Numbered from the stretch's first letter, positions 50,701 to 56,617 are shown. The stretch: 64,000 nt of DNA from Mytilisepta virgata (GCA_028015205.1 CM051508.1:10434001-10498000), one strand, 5' to 3'. Translations and numbers: made by a program. Notes: a model not told the origin generated them from the sequence alone.

Positions 50701-52254
50701 AACTTGCATGCAACCTTCAGTCAGAATTTTCTTAGAACTCCTCAGTTGAATATCCAATAGGTTGACTCTAGCAGGGGAATAAGAAGTACAGGATTTAAAT
50801 ACACCACAGATGAGACACAATAGCAGTCAAAGAAGAAATCCTTTTGAAAGCCCTGGTTCATGTATTCCCAATTTTGCTATGACATCATAAAACAGTTATG
50901 ATTATGTCATTCGATATCCAGTGACATAATATATATACCGGGGTATTATCCAATATACATATTTGTCATTTATTTTCTTCTAAATACAGTCTTTCTGTAT
51001 ATTGGTTAAACTTTGCGGTTAAATACCCGATAGTTTTCTCTAGCAGGGGAATAAGAAATACATGTACAGGATTAAAATACAAGACAGATAGCAAATAAAC
51101 CAAAGTGCATGGTGAAATATATCAATATTATTCTCTGATAACAATTTTGATTCACAAGTTGTGCACATTAATGACTCATCAGTTGTGCTCAAGGTCTAAA
51201 ATGTTGAAAACCAAAACAAAAATCCAAAAGGCGGAAGAACAAATTCCAAATACCACAAGAGTGGACACACTATATTTCTCACTAATGAGACAGCCCAGTA
51301 CCTATTTTTACCCATGTGAGATATCCTTGTCTTTCCCGTGGGTGAGATAAGAATTTCACGCTTGTTTTCCCGCAAAATTTTCGCGGTTTCGACAATCGTG
51401 ATTATTTACTGTTTGAGCGATATTTAACAAATAGTTTGAGTTTTAATTAGTCTTACCTATTCCATATTGTCCATATAGTTTTATATTTAAAGGTTTCACT
51501 TGTCGGTGGCTTGAATTATTCAAAATACATCCAATACACAAAAGCACTACTTTCATGGGGAGATAACTCCGTTTGTTTACGTTGTCTGCTAAAAGTACAT
51601 GCTTACGCTGTATGACACACTTGAGTAAATATTAGTGAGAAAAAGGATCAAAACACCGGTGTTAAAGTGCAAGACGGAAAAATCTCAGAACCCGCGTGAA
51701 AGATTTCCAATTGGTCTCCAACTCGGCGGAGCCTCGTCGAAGACCAGAAATCTTTCCCTTGGGAGTCTGAGATTTTTCCGTCTTGCACTTTCACCGGTGT
51801 TAGATCCTTATAGTCTCGCCTGAGTAAGCACACAGAATAATGATTATCTGATACCCAGGTGACATTTTGCAAGTCAAAGGAAAATGTGTTAAAGTAATAC
51901 CTATATCTCGCCTTCGCGACCTTTCGTCGCAGGGGAGACAAAAATGACCAAAAGGAATAAAGCCAAAACCATCTAAAGACAGAGCTATGCACGAGAGAGA
52001 TACTCCTTACTTTTCACAAATTTTACAATTGTCTTACTGTAAATGTGTATAATGCATGGCAAAATCCGTATCAAATGCAGTATATTGGTTAACTCCGGTT
52101 GATACGACATGTGATAAGGATGAACTATTCATCGTATATACACGTTACTGATCGATTACTTTTATAAATGTTTTAAAATTATACTTACAGAGTCTACCAA
52201 AACTAGCTGATAACCTTTTCTTCAACCTTTTTATTTTACTTATCTGTCTTTTAC
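19159..52254 (-). CDS. CDK14: PFTAIRE-type cyclin-dependent kinase (CDK14/Eip63E family), 16 exons seen, 5' end missing
   Basis: A serine/threonine kinase of the CDK14/15 (PFTAIRE) group. Relatives bind cyclin Y at the plasma membrane and phosphorylate LRP5/6 in Wnt signalling; that role here is inferred from the family. Sixteen exons join in frame to about 493 residues, with stop TAG at 19159-19161. The N-terminal segment has [15 protein letters not shown], like the LRRTLSESFSRI-type start of vertebrate CDK14. Then come the P-loop [12 protein letters not shown], catalytic VALKEIRL, the APFTAIRE helix, HRDLKPQN, DFGLARAKS, the activation and APE-equivalent segment [11 protein letters not shown], and the C-lobe. 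All catalytic residues are present. PFTAIRE rather than PCTAIRE excludes CDK16-18. The exon ahead of 52254 carrying the start codon was not found. The C-terminal tail is Ser/Pro/Arg-rich. Exons E14 and E16 have acceptor-containing tandem repeats beside them. Confidence 0.95.
19329..19415. mobile_element. Foldback hairpin MITE, GGGAGATAA family (copy 1)
   Basis: AAGGGGAGATAATAAAATAG on the left and GCAGTTATCTCCCCTTGC on the right are inverted, with CTAAGGACCAAAGGAAGACAACT between them. The same order occurs at 43979-44117 and 54264-54388. It lies about 50 bp upstream of kinase exon E17. Confidence 0.7.
19590..19846 (+). mobile_element. tRNA-derived SINE (family A)
   Basis: It starts GGGGCCTCGGTGGCTGAGTT and ends AAACAAACAAACC. 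A short deletion removes the CTCCGATCTTAATT segment. It lies in the intron between E16 and E17. Confidence 0.9.
20397..20443. repeat. 47-bp segment shared with 24275-24321
   Basis: TTCCATTATTGTAGGAAGTT and the following bases up to TTCTTTAGAAA are found at both places with a few changes. The first lies at the donor side of exon E16. The second abuts the exon-E14-derived array. Confidence 0.85.
20449..20539 (-). CDS. CDK14: Kinase exon E16, 91 bp
   Basis: It encodes [20 protein letters not shown] and continues [10 protein letters not shown], the end of the kinase fold. The acceptor GTGTTTCAG is the last of seven identical acceptor copies spaced 30 bp apart. Donor GTAAGTTT. Confidence 0.95.
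20536..20745 (-). repeat. 30-bp tandem repeat, seven copies, each with an E16 splice acceptor
   Basis: The unit (plus strand ACATCTGAAACACATGATTA and CAAATTGTTT) begins at 20536, 20566, 20596, 20626, 20656, 20686 and 20716. On the minus strand each copy reads AATCATGTGTTTCAG|ATGT. The first copy's CAG is the acceptor of exon E16 and its ACAT overlaps the first exon bases. The copies are nearly identical, so the expansion is recent. Confidence 0.97.
21199..21299 (-). CDS. CDK14: Kinase exon E15, 101 bp
   Basis: It encodes [20 protein letters not shown] and continues [13 protein letters not shown]. It is less conserved than its neighbours but aligns with the FTLYSSKNLRQAWNKLSY and HAEDLASKLLQ segment with one extra residue. 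Acceptor TTTTTTACAG, donor GTTAGT. Confidence 0.9.
21713..21801. other. Foldback sequence around ATCACATGCCGTAT
   Basis: AAAATCCATATCACATGCCG and CGGCATGTGATACAGATTTT are inverted with a short spacer. A related, diverged piece lies at 52058-52123 (GGCAAAATCCGTATCAAATG, then GATACGACATGTGATAAGGA). Probably a small MITE. Confidence 0.7.
21900..23340. other. Intron sequence, no feature recognised
   Basis: Intron between kinase exons E14 and E15. It is AT-rich, with short unsupported frames (22005-22241, 22684-22974). A small repeat of GGACATCTCACAAAT and GAGCATCTCACAAATGATTT occurs near 22332-22390. Confidence 0.5.
23351..23755 (-). mobile_element. Interspersed retroelement-like tail, partly duplicated
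   Basis: The stretch contains GGGAATGTGTC-type AGAATGTGTCAAAGAGACAA, CAATGGGTCTTCAACGCAGC, and CTAAACAATAATGCATACTAG, AGCAAAATGGACAGCAGACT. The latter block recurs at 23617-23720. Fragments recur at 25430-25510 and 25690-25855. I recall this family as widespread in mussel sequence, but its class cannot be set from these fragments. Confidence 0.6.
23818..23881 (-). CDS. CDK14: Kinase exon E14, 64 bp
   Basis: It encodes [20 protein letters not shown] plus I and the first base of a lysine codon. Acceptor TTTATAG, donor GTAAGT. Most of this exon, with its acceptor, has been copied in tandem just upstream (23896-24239). Confidence 0.95.
23896..24239 (-). pseudogene. Tandem array of about six decayed copies of kinase exon E14 with its acceptor
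   Basis: Units of 66 bp start at 23896, 23962 and 24028, followed by shorter diverged units to 24239. On the minus strand each carries a TATAG-type acceptor followed by sequence coding [14 protein letters not shown], as in the true exon E14 (23818-23881). The CCTCAGTATGATATA end and donor of the real exon are missing from the copies. Read in the exon frame, a full unit ends in the TAG of the next acceptor. Confidence 0.9.
24707..24800 (-). CDS. CDK14: Kinase exon E13, 94 bp
   Basis: It encodes [20 protein letters not shown] and continues [11 protein letters not shown] of the C-lobe. PFTAIRE kinases have FPGMKD here. Donor GTAAGTAT. Confidence 0.96.
25085..25380 (+). mobile_element. Pearl-like element, two core units
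   Basis: The head GCGAGTCTTCCAAGGAAGAC, ATGTGTCGCCTGC is followed by two copies of a unit with GTCAATTT(C/T)TA, TAAAATTTTCTAAGAATGAA and ATTAAGGTT. The same head with a short remnant occurs at 13783-13815. The second end is not clear. Confidence 0.6.
25430..25510 (-). mobile_element. Fragment of the 23351-23755 repeat
   Basis: It contains CCTAAACAATAATGCATACA and AGCAAAATGGACAGCAAACT, as in the larger copy. Confidence 0.65.
25690..25857 (-). mobile_element. Fragment of the 23351-23755 repeat next to exon E12
   Basis: It contains AGAGAACGGAAATGGGGATT, AAAAAGACAACAACC, ACCAATGGGTCTTCAACG and AACAATAATGCACACTAGTT. It ends at AGCAAACTTACC, so the repeat end abuts the donor of kinase exon E12. 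Confidence 0.7.
25863..25983 (-). CDS. CDK14: Kinase exon E12 (activation segment), 121 bp
   Basis: It encodes [20 protein letters not shown] and continues [19 protein letters not shown]. As in CDK14-18, the T-loop has a serine-rich [11 protein letters not shown] in place of the usual activating threonine context. Donor GTAAGT. Confidence 0.97.
26059..26590 (+). mobile_element. Old SINE (family A) split by an insertion
   Basis: The head GAGGCCTCAGTGGCCAAACT lies at 26059-26100. The matching body (CTAGTCAACACTAAAGATGTG, then TCTCTCCGGCTTCCTCCA) resumes at about 26440-26585. About 340 bp of AT-rich sequence lies between them and contains GCACGTAAATGTGATCTTCG. The nested piece has no recognised family. 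Confidence 0.65.
27055..27116 (-). CDS. CDK14: Kinase exon E11 (catalytic loop to DFG), 62 bp
   Basis: It encodes [20 protein letters not shown] and splits the DFG glycine codon with E12. The catalytic aspartate and the metal-binding aspartate are both present. Confidence 0.96.
27482..27543 (-). CDS. CDK14: Kinase exon E10, 62 bp
   Basis: It encodes [20 protein letters not shown] plus the first two bases of the HRD arginine codon. Acceptor TTACAG, donor GTATATC. Confidence 0.95.
28214..28276 (-). CDS. CDK14: Kinase exon E9, 63 bp
   Basis: It encodes [21 protein letters not shown], 21 codons in phase 0 at both ends. HPGGL is characteristic of the PFTAIRE group at this position. Confidence 0.95.
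28303..28567 (-). mobile_element. tRNA-derived SINE (family A)
   Basis: On the minus strand it runs from GGGGGCTTCGGTGGCCGAGT with A box, B-box GTTCGAATCTC and the usual body to AAACGAAACAAACAA. It lies in the intron just upstream of kinase exon E9. Confidence 0.92.
28903..29822 (+). mobile_element. Pearl-like element with a long degenerate core
   Basis: GGAAAAATGACCCCCTGTAA and CTGCCATGGTATTCTGACCC alternate roughly every 60 bp from 28905 to 29640. A unique part follows (GAAGCCCAGATAAGTGTGAC), then GGATGGACAGAAAGACGG and a terminal stem TATACCACCC/GGGGGTATA. The ACGG microsatellite plus terminal hairpin match the pearl-like structure seen elsewhere here. Confidence 0.7.
29996..30090 (-). 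CDS. CDK14: Kinase exon E8, 95 bp
   Basis: It encodes [20 protein letters not shown] and [12 protein letters not shown], the N-lobe beta strands and hinge. Acceptor TTTTCAG, donor GTAAGT. Nearly every position matches CDK14/16-type kinases. Confidence 0.96.
30215..31947 (+). mobile_element. Large pearl-like element with nested repeats
   Basis: It starts CTAGAGGCTCTCAAAAGCCT and ends GGCCAGGTGAGCTAAAAA after a GACAACGACGACGG microsatellite. The core consists of about nine diverged units of roughly 180 bp (AGGGTCC(A/T)ATGTTAAACTAAG, GGACCATTCCA, TTTGGTTCAAATTGG). On top of that, 30295-30841 is duplicated almost perfectly as 30842-31388 (547 bp). The two 60-codon frames at 30565 and 31112 are the same repeat. 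Confidence 0.85.
32040..32442 (+). mobile_element. Foldback repeat C, copy 1 (opposite to 37315-37720)
   Basis: Its order is CTTGACGTGTTTAAT, TTTCTACGTGGGAATTACCG, ACGATAAACTAGAGAAGTCC, CTTGAGGTTTTTGT, then a hairpin section with AGATTCTCCTTCAATTTACT and its inverted partner CACTCGTACCTGAAGGAGGA. The reverse complement of the whole lies at 37315-37720. A frame coding [13 protein letters not shown] is open in both copies. Confidence 0.88.
32450..34640. other. Intron sequence without a recognised element
   Basis: Intron between kinase exons E7 and E8. The minus-strand frame at 32996-33250 ([20 protein letters not shown] within it) is protein-like in composition, but I recognise no family. Homopolymer runs occur near 33880, 34482 and 34622. 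Confidence 0.4.
34656..34998. mobile_element. Foldback MITE, PIF/Harbinger-like (copy 2)
   Basis: It starts TAAGGGACAAGATCAAAAGT and ends CTTTTAATCTCGTCCCTAA, with TAA on both sides. It shares the internal GATTGACCAATATGGGCATA and TATCATGGGTCCTGTTTT blocks with 2893-3233. Confidence 0.85.
35250..35329 (-). CDS. CDK14: Kinase exon E7 (VALK and PFTAIRE helix), 80 bp
   Basis: It encodes [18 protein letters not shown] and APFTAIRE: the ATP-binding lysine and the cyclin-contacting helix that names the subfamily. Donor GTAATTAT. It is the only exon between two large inverted repeat copies (32040-32440 and 37315-37720). Confidence 0.97.
35600..37170. repeat. 28-bp minisatellite, about 45 copies, with higher-order structure
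   Basis: The unit GGTGGAATATTAACTGAAGA, CCAATCCA repeats from about 35620 to 36880. A diverged tail with GTGGAAAATTAA continues to about 37170. Blocks of around ten units are themselves duplicated (the pattern near 35725 recurs near 36005). It lies in the intron between E6 and E7. The density of TTAA makes it unlikely to be coding. Confidence 0.95.
37315..37720 (-). mobile_element. Foldback repeat C, copy 2 (opposite to 32040-32442)
   Basis: It contains the reverse complements of the copy 1 landmarks: GGACTTCTCTAGTTTATCGT, CCCACGTAGAAATTTAATCA, AAACACGTCAAG. The internal hairpin arms ATTCTCCTTCAGGTACGAGT and AATTGAAGGAGAATCT are intact. It ends about 70 bp from kinase exon E6. Confidence 0.88.
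37792..37877 (-). CDS. CDK14: Kinase exon E6 (P-loop), 86 bp
   Basis: It encodes [20 protein letters not shown] and continues ATVYKGFS, the glycine-rich ATP-binding loop. Acceptor TTTTCAG, donor GTGAGG. It ends in phase 2, which fits E7. Confidence 0.96.
38271..38425 (-). CDS. CDK14: Kinase exon E5, 155 bp
   Basis: Acceptor TATTTTAG, donor GTACGTG. It encodes 51 residues including [20 protein letters not shown] and [10 protein letters not shown], just before the kinase domain. KRHHS and KRTSS resemble the basic phosphosite motifs that in CDK14 bind 14-3-3 and cyclin Y; binding is inferred. Confidence 0.88.
38911..39091 (-). CDS. CDK14: Kinase exon E4, 181 bp
   Basis: Acceptor TATTTTAG, donor GTAAGT. 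It encodes 60 residues of Ser/Thr/Asn-rich linker ([17 protein letters not shown] at its start). This part of the family is poorly conserved, so it is supported by its open frame, splice sites and phases. Confidence 0.8.
39509..39786. mobile_element. MITE with AGTTGTCTCCCAT termini (copy 2)
   Basis: Starts AGTTGTCTCCCATTTACAGA and ends CATATGGGAGACAACT. It is the inverse of the copy at 11545-11824. The frame at 39572-39805 lies inside it. Confidence 0.75.
40724..40764 (-). CDS. CDK14: Kinase exon E3, 41 bp
   Basis: Small exon between TTTGCAG and GTAATTAT, encoding [13 protein letters not shown]. It follows an 11.4-kb intron. Phase 2 in and phase 0 out agree with both neighbours. Its ISKEDT corresponds to the ALKKDDT stretch of vertebrate CDK14. 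Confidence 0.85.
40950..43290. other. Long AT-rich intron part without features
   Basis: Part of the 11.4-kb intron between E2 and E3. It has many homopolymer T/A runs and short unsupported frames. No element termini or exon candidates were found. Confidence 0.45.
43345..43445. other. Palindromic segment with GGTTTTCCATAT arms
   Basis: TTGCATAAGGTTTTCCATAT at 43352 and ATATGGAAAACCTTGCGCAA at 43421 are inverted. The middle holds CAGTCCAATATGAC. A neighbouring cluster at 43450-43580 repeats CAGTCCAATATG(T/A)C several times. Probably a foldback element. Confidence 0.75.
43979..44117. mobile_element. Foldback hairpin MITE, GGGAGATAA family (copy 2)
   Basis: CCAGAGTGAGTTA, CCAATGTAGGTAAGGGAGAT on the left pair with ATCTCCCTTACCTACATTGG, TAACTCACTCTGG on the right. 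The central loop is TTTTGTCCTGAGGCTGAAAG. This is the best-preserved copy, with a stem of more than 40 bp. Confidence 0.9.
44236..45148 (+). mobile_element. Pearl-like element with about 145-bp core repeats
   Basis: Starts near ATGTCTCGCCTGTCGTGTA. About three good and two diverged copies of a unit with AAGGTCAAGGTCAGATGACA, CCTGCCAGTTGGACATGTAC and CACCAAATATAGTAGACCTA follow. Then CGCCGCCGCCGCCGGATCAC and a terminal hairpin (GCGACTAAAGTCGC within TCGAGC...GCTCGACAAAAA). The minus-strand frames at 44334-44621 are repeat artefacts. Confidence 0.8.
45183..45281. other. Short inverted repeat AAAATGCAAGG
   Basis: AAAATGCAAGGACTGTAC at 45183 is mirrored by GTACAAAACCTTGCATTTT ending near 45281. 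The arms are imperfect. A further AT-rich pair, GAATATAAAATTTATT and AATAAATTTTATATTC, lies at about 45400-45493. Confidence 0.65.
46190..47795 (+). mobile_element. Pearl-like element with nine 169-bp core repeats
   Basis: The marker GTTCAAAGGGG starts units at 46201, 46370, 46539, 46708, 46877, 47046, 47215, 47384 and 47553, an exact 169-bp period. The last unit ends at about 47692. A GACTGACGGACTGACGGAAT-type microsatellite and a terminal hairpin (ATACCC-CGCAAC / GTTGCG-GGGTAT) follow up to about 47792. The many 69-82 codon minus-strand frames are copies of one repeat frame. Confidence 0.93.
47830..50390. other. Intron sequence without recognised features
   Basis: Part of the intron between E2 and E3. 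The frames at 47827-48048 and 48551-48811 have no recognisable domain, and no splice partners fit the kinase gene. Confidence 0.4.
50402..51090. repeat. Two-copy direct duplication, about 410 bp
   Basis: GATGAGACACAA, CCTTTTGAAAGCCCTGGTTC, ATGACATCATAAAACAGT, AAATACAGTCTTTCT and CTAGCAGGGGAATAAGAA occur in this order from 50402 and again from 50811. Inside the first copy CCTAGTATC-type pieces (ATCATGCTTATCCTGAATCA) are repeated again. Copies are clearly diverged. Confidence 0.85.
51645..51812. mobile_element. Foldback element with about 38-bp inverted ends
   Basis: AACACCGGTGTTAAAGTGCA, AGACGGAAAAATCTCAGA on the left is mirrored by TCTGAGATTTTTCCGTCTTG, CACTTTCACCGGTGTTAGAT on the right. The inner part (TTGGTCTCCAACTCGGCGGA / TCGTCGAAGACCAGAAATCT) also pairs. 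The minus-strand frame at 51648-51992 crosses it and is not a gene. Confidence 0.85.
51898..51945 (+). mobile_element. Solo terminal hairpin of a pearl-like element
   Basis: ATATCTCGCCTTCGCGACCT and TTCGTCGCAGGGGAGACAAA resemble the ends of the elements at 6639 and 45110 (TCTCGCC..., CGAC hairpin, GACAAAAA). No core repeats are attached. Confidence 0.5.
52189..52254 (-). CDS. CDK14: Kinase exon E2 (first exon identified), 66 bp
   Basis: It lies between the acceptor TTGCAG and donor GTAAGT. It encodes [21 protein letters not shown], a basic segment matching the conserved N-terminal RRxLSxSF motif of CDK14. It enters with two bases of a split codon and leaves with one, and has no in-frame ATG, so an upstream coding exon is needed. 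Confidence 0.85.
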
Positions 52255-52383
52255 CTGCAATGACAAACATTTTAATTCATTTCATTTATATTTAAAGGAC
52301 CACAATAATAAATGTCTGTTCAGATAAAACCCACTTAAGTACAATAATCAGCCAGTATTTGTAGTACAATGTATTCTAATTCT

Positions 52384-52640
52384 GTATTATGGATAGATGG
52401 ATGGGTTATTGTTTAACGTTCAGCGGTAAATATTTAGTGCATTTCAGGACGACAACATGCTGATATGATATGAAATGAATATGAACAAGTTGCTTTGTAC
52501 CAGACCAATATTCTGACCCCGATTTTTGACATGCTAACTCATGAGGTAACATAATGCGCAGAAAGACATCACCCCATCCGCAATATTATATTGACTCTGA
52601 GCCAATTGCAATCAGTCATTTGTTCTTACTCCAAAATTTG
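52384..52640 (-). mobile_element. SINE family B, 3' part
   Basis: It contains TTGTTTAACGTTCAGCGGTA, GCATTTCAGGACGACAACAT, CTGACCCCGATTTTTGACAT, GCTAACTCATGAGGTAA and GACTCTGAGCCAATTG. These match, in order, 62340-62520. The tRNA-like head is absent, as in 5'-truncated insertions. Confidence 0.75.
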
Positions 52641-52649
52641 GTCAAATAT

Positions 52650-53118
52650 CAGCATGTTCAGGGCCTGTATACATGTATCTCAACTCACTCAAAATATCAG
52701 TATATTCAGGGCCTGTATAGCTCAACTCACTCAAAATATCAGTATGTTCAGGGTCTGTGTAGCTCAACTCACTCAAAATATTAGTATGTTCAGGGCCTGT
52801 ATAGCTCAACTTGCTCAAAATATTAGTATGTTCAGGGCCTGTATAGCTCAACTCACTCAAAATATTAGTATGTTCAGGGCCTGTATAGCTAAACTCACTC
52901 ATAATATTAGTATGTTCAGGGCCTGTATAGCTCAACTCACTCAAAATATTAGTATGTTCAGGGCCTGTATAGCTCAACTCACTCAAAATATCAGTATGTT
53001 CAGGGCCTGTATAGCTCAATTCACTCAAAATATTAGTATGTTCAGGGCTTGTATAGCTCAACTCACTCAAAATATCAGTATGTTCAGGGCCTGTATAGCT
53101 CAACTCACTCAAAATATA
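52650..53118. repeat. 42-bp minisatellite, about 11 copies, open on both strands
   Basis: The unit AGTATGTTCAGGGCCTGTAT, AGCTCAACTCACTCAAAATA, TC repeats about 11 times; the first unit carries 6 extra bases. Because 42 is a multiple of 3, long frames stay open on the plus strand (repeat MFRACIAQLTQNIS) and minus strand (ILSELSYTGPEHTN). There is no start context or homology that would make it a gene. Confidence 0.95.
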
Positions 53119-53627
53119 ATAAATAAGTTCATGACTTTTTAAAGCAAATTAAATTTATGGAATACTTTTTTTTCTAAAATGGCTGCATATGTTACAAAAC
53201 CCCTTGTTAGGCTTGTTACAAAACCTCTGTTACAAAATTACTTGTTACTTACAATGGCAGAGTTTAAATCAATACACCAACAATGAAGTCCCTTAAATAA
53301 TCTGTAATTTAGTTTAATATTTCAATTATTCTCAGAAATTATTGAAATTACAATAAAGATAATTTCATTGAGACTATCTATTTATGTGTAAAATTGACCT
53401 TTCATTCATAAACTACTTCCTCTCTGAATTAATTGGTCTTTGTACATAACCATCCAAGTGGTTTTTTCCTCAATATACAAGAAGCTGTCTCAATGACAAC
53501 AAATGGGATTTTCCTTTGATCATGTAAGGAACCACCCACCCATCCGACTGCCCATCTCCCCCAAAGTCGTCTTGAATAACTAAATTAATTTTTTGTGTTT
53601 CAGAACCTGGTTAAAAACTGTAAATAA

Positions 53628-53861
53628 GGGACGAGATCAAAAGTTCAATGTCAGATAAAAAACTTAATTCACATAGTTTTTTCACTGACCCCCCCCCACC
53701 CCCCCTCTTAACTTAATTTGGGAAAAATTGATTGACCAATACGGGCATATTCAAAAATTGATGTCGGATAACAAAACTTGCAGTGATTTTTACCCCCACC
53801 CCCAAACTATTTGAATTAAGTTTTTTATCCGACATTGAACTTTTGATCTCATCCCTAACAG
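53628..53861. mobile_element. Foldback MITE, PIF/Harbinger-like (copy 3, internally deleted)
   Basis: Starts TAAGGGACGAGATCAAAAGT and ends CTTTTGATCTCATCCCTAA with TAA on both sides. The central part (GTATCATGGGTCCTG and around) is missing compared with the other two copies. Confidence 0.85.
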
Positions 53862-54263
53862 TATAAACAATGGTTTACAAAATGCAAATTTATAGATCGA
53901 TAGGTAAAAAGTGAAATTAATGATAAATATCATTCAGTTACAGTATTCCACCTAGCTTTAAATAGAGGGGTGCAGCAACCTGCCCCTTTTCCATTGCACC
54001 CCTCTGCCCTCTACAATAATTATAATTTAAAATACACATGTACAGTAATACATGTACACATAAACAATATTGAATTGAAATTGAATAAAGGAGTACAAAG
54101 AAACTAATAGAACTCCCAAAGGTACATCAACTAAATGAATAATTGATATTTCTTAAAAGTTGACTTGATATTGTTTGCCCTTTTCAGATCTGGAAATGCG
54201 TTAAAGTTCCCCTTTTCCTCAATATTTGCCCCTCTGCTTTAAAATCCTAGCTGAAACACTGCA

Positions 54264-54388
54264 TTATCTCCCTTAACTATATTACACAAGGGAAATAATA
54301 AAATGTCCTCCCTTTAATCCTTAGGGCCAAAGGGAGACAACTAAAATTATCTCCCTTTATTAACTCGGTTAAGGGAGATAACTGAGTA
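54264..54388. mobile_element. Foldback hairpin MITE, GGGAGATAA family (copy 3)
   Basis: TTATCTCCCTTAACTATATT on the left pairs with CTCGGTTAAGGGAGATAACT on the right. The inner part CTCCCTTTAATCCTTAGGGC, AAAGGGAGACAACT matches copies 1 and 2. Confidence 0.8.
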
Positions 54389-54399
54389 ATGGTGCTCAT

Positions 54400-55380
54400 T
54401 TAAAGACAGTTAATTGTAGCAAGTCGATCTTAATCCTTATCTAAAGGTCTTTACACATTATCCAGTTGAGTTGAGATATTTTTTCCATGTCAGATATCAA
54501 TTTTGATGCACAAGATGTGCACATTTCATCACTTTGCAATTCATCAGTTTGACAGTAAGTGCAGAGTTTACATAATGAATTCCTTCAAACCAGACTTCAT
54601 TACTAAGTCAATGTTCAGTTGTCTAATCAATATTTACTCAGCATCTCCTTTCAAGTCTATCATATATCATCTTTTATATTGAATATCTATGCATGATATC
54701 TTAAAATAAACATGAACATTTGATTAAATGATTGACTTCATGACAATTTTTTTTATTTCTGAGATTGAAATTTATTGCAATTCTCCCAGACAAATATTTA
54801 CATGTAGTTTTACAAAATGAATTTTTCATAGACATTATATACAATTTTGTATCAAATCACAAGGAAAAGATGGACAGTAAGTTAACTGTGTGTCTTTTCT
54901 CAAATAGTTTTTAGGGAATATTTCTGACGTATCTATAAAATGATAGTAAAAAGTATTATGTTGTTTCAATTAGTTGTAATGAATTATTGTCGTTTCCAAT
55001 GCTGAAATGCCTCAAATATTTTACAAAAGCTTATTTTCCCATGTCTGTATATTCAATATTTTTGCATCATATATGATGTCACCACAATTTATAAATGTGA
55101 TGTTGCAGAATATGTTCAAGTTTCATTTCTGAAAGTTTCACCCATGCTGACTTTTAAGACTTACCGAATTATTATTTTAAATGTTTAGAATAGTATAGAG
55201 TTTTTCATGAGGAAATCAGTTGCCAACAGTAAGTAGCAAAGACATGTAGCGAAAAACAAAATGACAAGAAACAGACACTTATGCGTTTTTTCTACCTTTC
55301 TTTAGTACATTAACATGACATATCAATAATAAACGACACACAGCTACAAAAATGTACATGTAGGATTTAAGGACAGATGA
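54400..55380. other. Sequence upstream of kinase E2 without recognised features
   Basis: AT-rich. No exon candidate with the needed phase-1 donor and an ATG was convincing. No repeat termini found. Confidence 0.4.
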
Positions 55381-55387
55381 ACATTTC

Positions 55388-55652
55388 CTTGTTTGTTTAG
55401 TTGAGGTTTTATGCCGTTTTCAGCATGTCTGGCTATTTCGCGGCGGCCAGTTTTTATTGGTGGAGGAAGACGTAGTATCCGGAGAGAACCACCGACCTTC
55501 GGTAGGAAAATTGGCAATTAATTGTCAATTAAGATCGCAGTCAAACACTCCCCGCCACAGGTGAGATTCAAACTCACAACCTCAGTGTTGACAGGCTAGT
55601 GTTCATTAGCCAGGACGAACTACCTAGACCACTCGGCATCCAAGGCCCCGGC
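55388..55652 (-). mobile_element. tRNA-derived SINE (family A)
   Basis: On the minus strand it starts at GGGGCCTTGGATGCCGAGTG and ends in the AAACTAAACAAACAAG tail. B-box GAGTTTGAATCTC is slightly degraded. Confidence 0.9.
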
Positions 55653-56489
55653 AGAGGGTGGTAACTTTAAGAATATCAAGGCAACAAGATCCTGTCAGCT
55701 TTATCAAATACAAATTATTCATTTATCTAATGTTTCTTTGAAAAATTGCTAGTTCATTTCAACCATTTAATTCATTTTAAATTGATATAGTCTTTTAGTG
55801 TATTAAAAAGTGTTTTTACTGTTTTTCATATCATACCTCAAGAGGGCAGAGGGCACACTGACAGGCAGGATTCTAATCTCCTGTATTTTAGGCTAGCTAC
55901 AACACTACCATACATTATACATGTACATCTATTTATGCAGAGATGGTTCAACACCATTGGCCATTATATCTGCGTTAGTTATCAAAGAACCAATAAAAAG
56001 AACTGACTGAAGACCAAGCTGACAGAAATTAATGTAAATATATGACCCAATGATATAACCCCAAATTTTGAAAAGATAGTAGGACTGGGTATTTGGGAGA
56101 GGAGCTATCTATAAAAAAAAAATTTTAATTAAAATTGAACAAACCACATAATTCACATGCAAATTTAAATAATGTTTGTACGTTTTTGTGACAAAATCCT
56201 TTTAAGATGTAAATTTTAAAAAACTAATTACCAATGGCAATGCCTTGACTCTATAGTAATTAAAGCAGTAAAAATATTTCCCAAGTTTATAACAATACCA
56301 ATTTGGTTCAAACAAAAGAGAATTAAAGCTGCTTACCGTATTTTCCTGCCTATAGGTCGAGAGTTTTGTACTTTAAAATGCCCATTTTACCATTATAAGT
56401 CTATGGAGAAAGTATCAATTAGACCTATAGTCCACATACACTTATAGTCCAGAAAATACAATAATTTTTTTTGGAGAATCTTAAAATAA

Positions 56490-56617
56490 CTGCCTGACAA
56501 GAGCATCTGAGATTGTGGAAAGGGTATATTAATACAGTTTTGGTAAGTACAATGCAAGCAGAAATTCACCAGTAGATCATGTTTGATCAATTCACATTAA
56601 TAGAAGCTGAACAACCC
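56490..56617. repeat. Left copy of a duplicated flank around a SINE
   Basis: GACAAGAGCATCTGAGATTG, TGGAAAGGGTATATTAATAC and AATAGAAGCTGAACAA are found again, in the same order, at 56882-56992 just beyond the SINE. Confidence 0.9.

Noticed and set aside
51648..51992. 114-codon minus-strand frame as the missing first kinase exon
   Set aside because: It lies downstream of exon E2 in the transcript direction and crosses a foldback element.
19159..52254. Assignment as CDK16/17/18 (PCTAIRE)
   Set aside because: The helix reads APFTAIRE, exon E9 has HPGGL and E13 has FPGMKD, all of which fit the CDK14/15 group.
52591..53142. 183-codon frame (and 156 codons on the other strand) as a repeat protein gene
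   Set aside because: Both frames are produced by a 42-bp unit divisible by three. There is no signal, domain or splice evidence.
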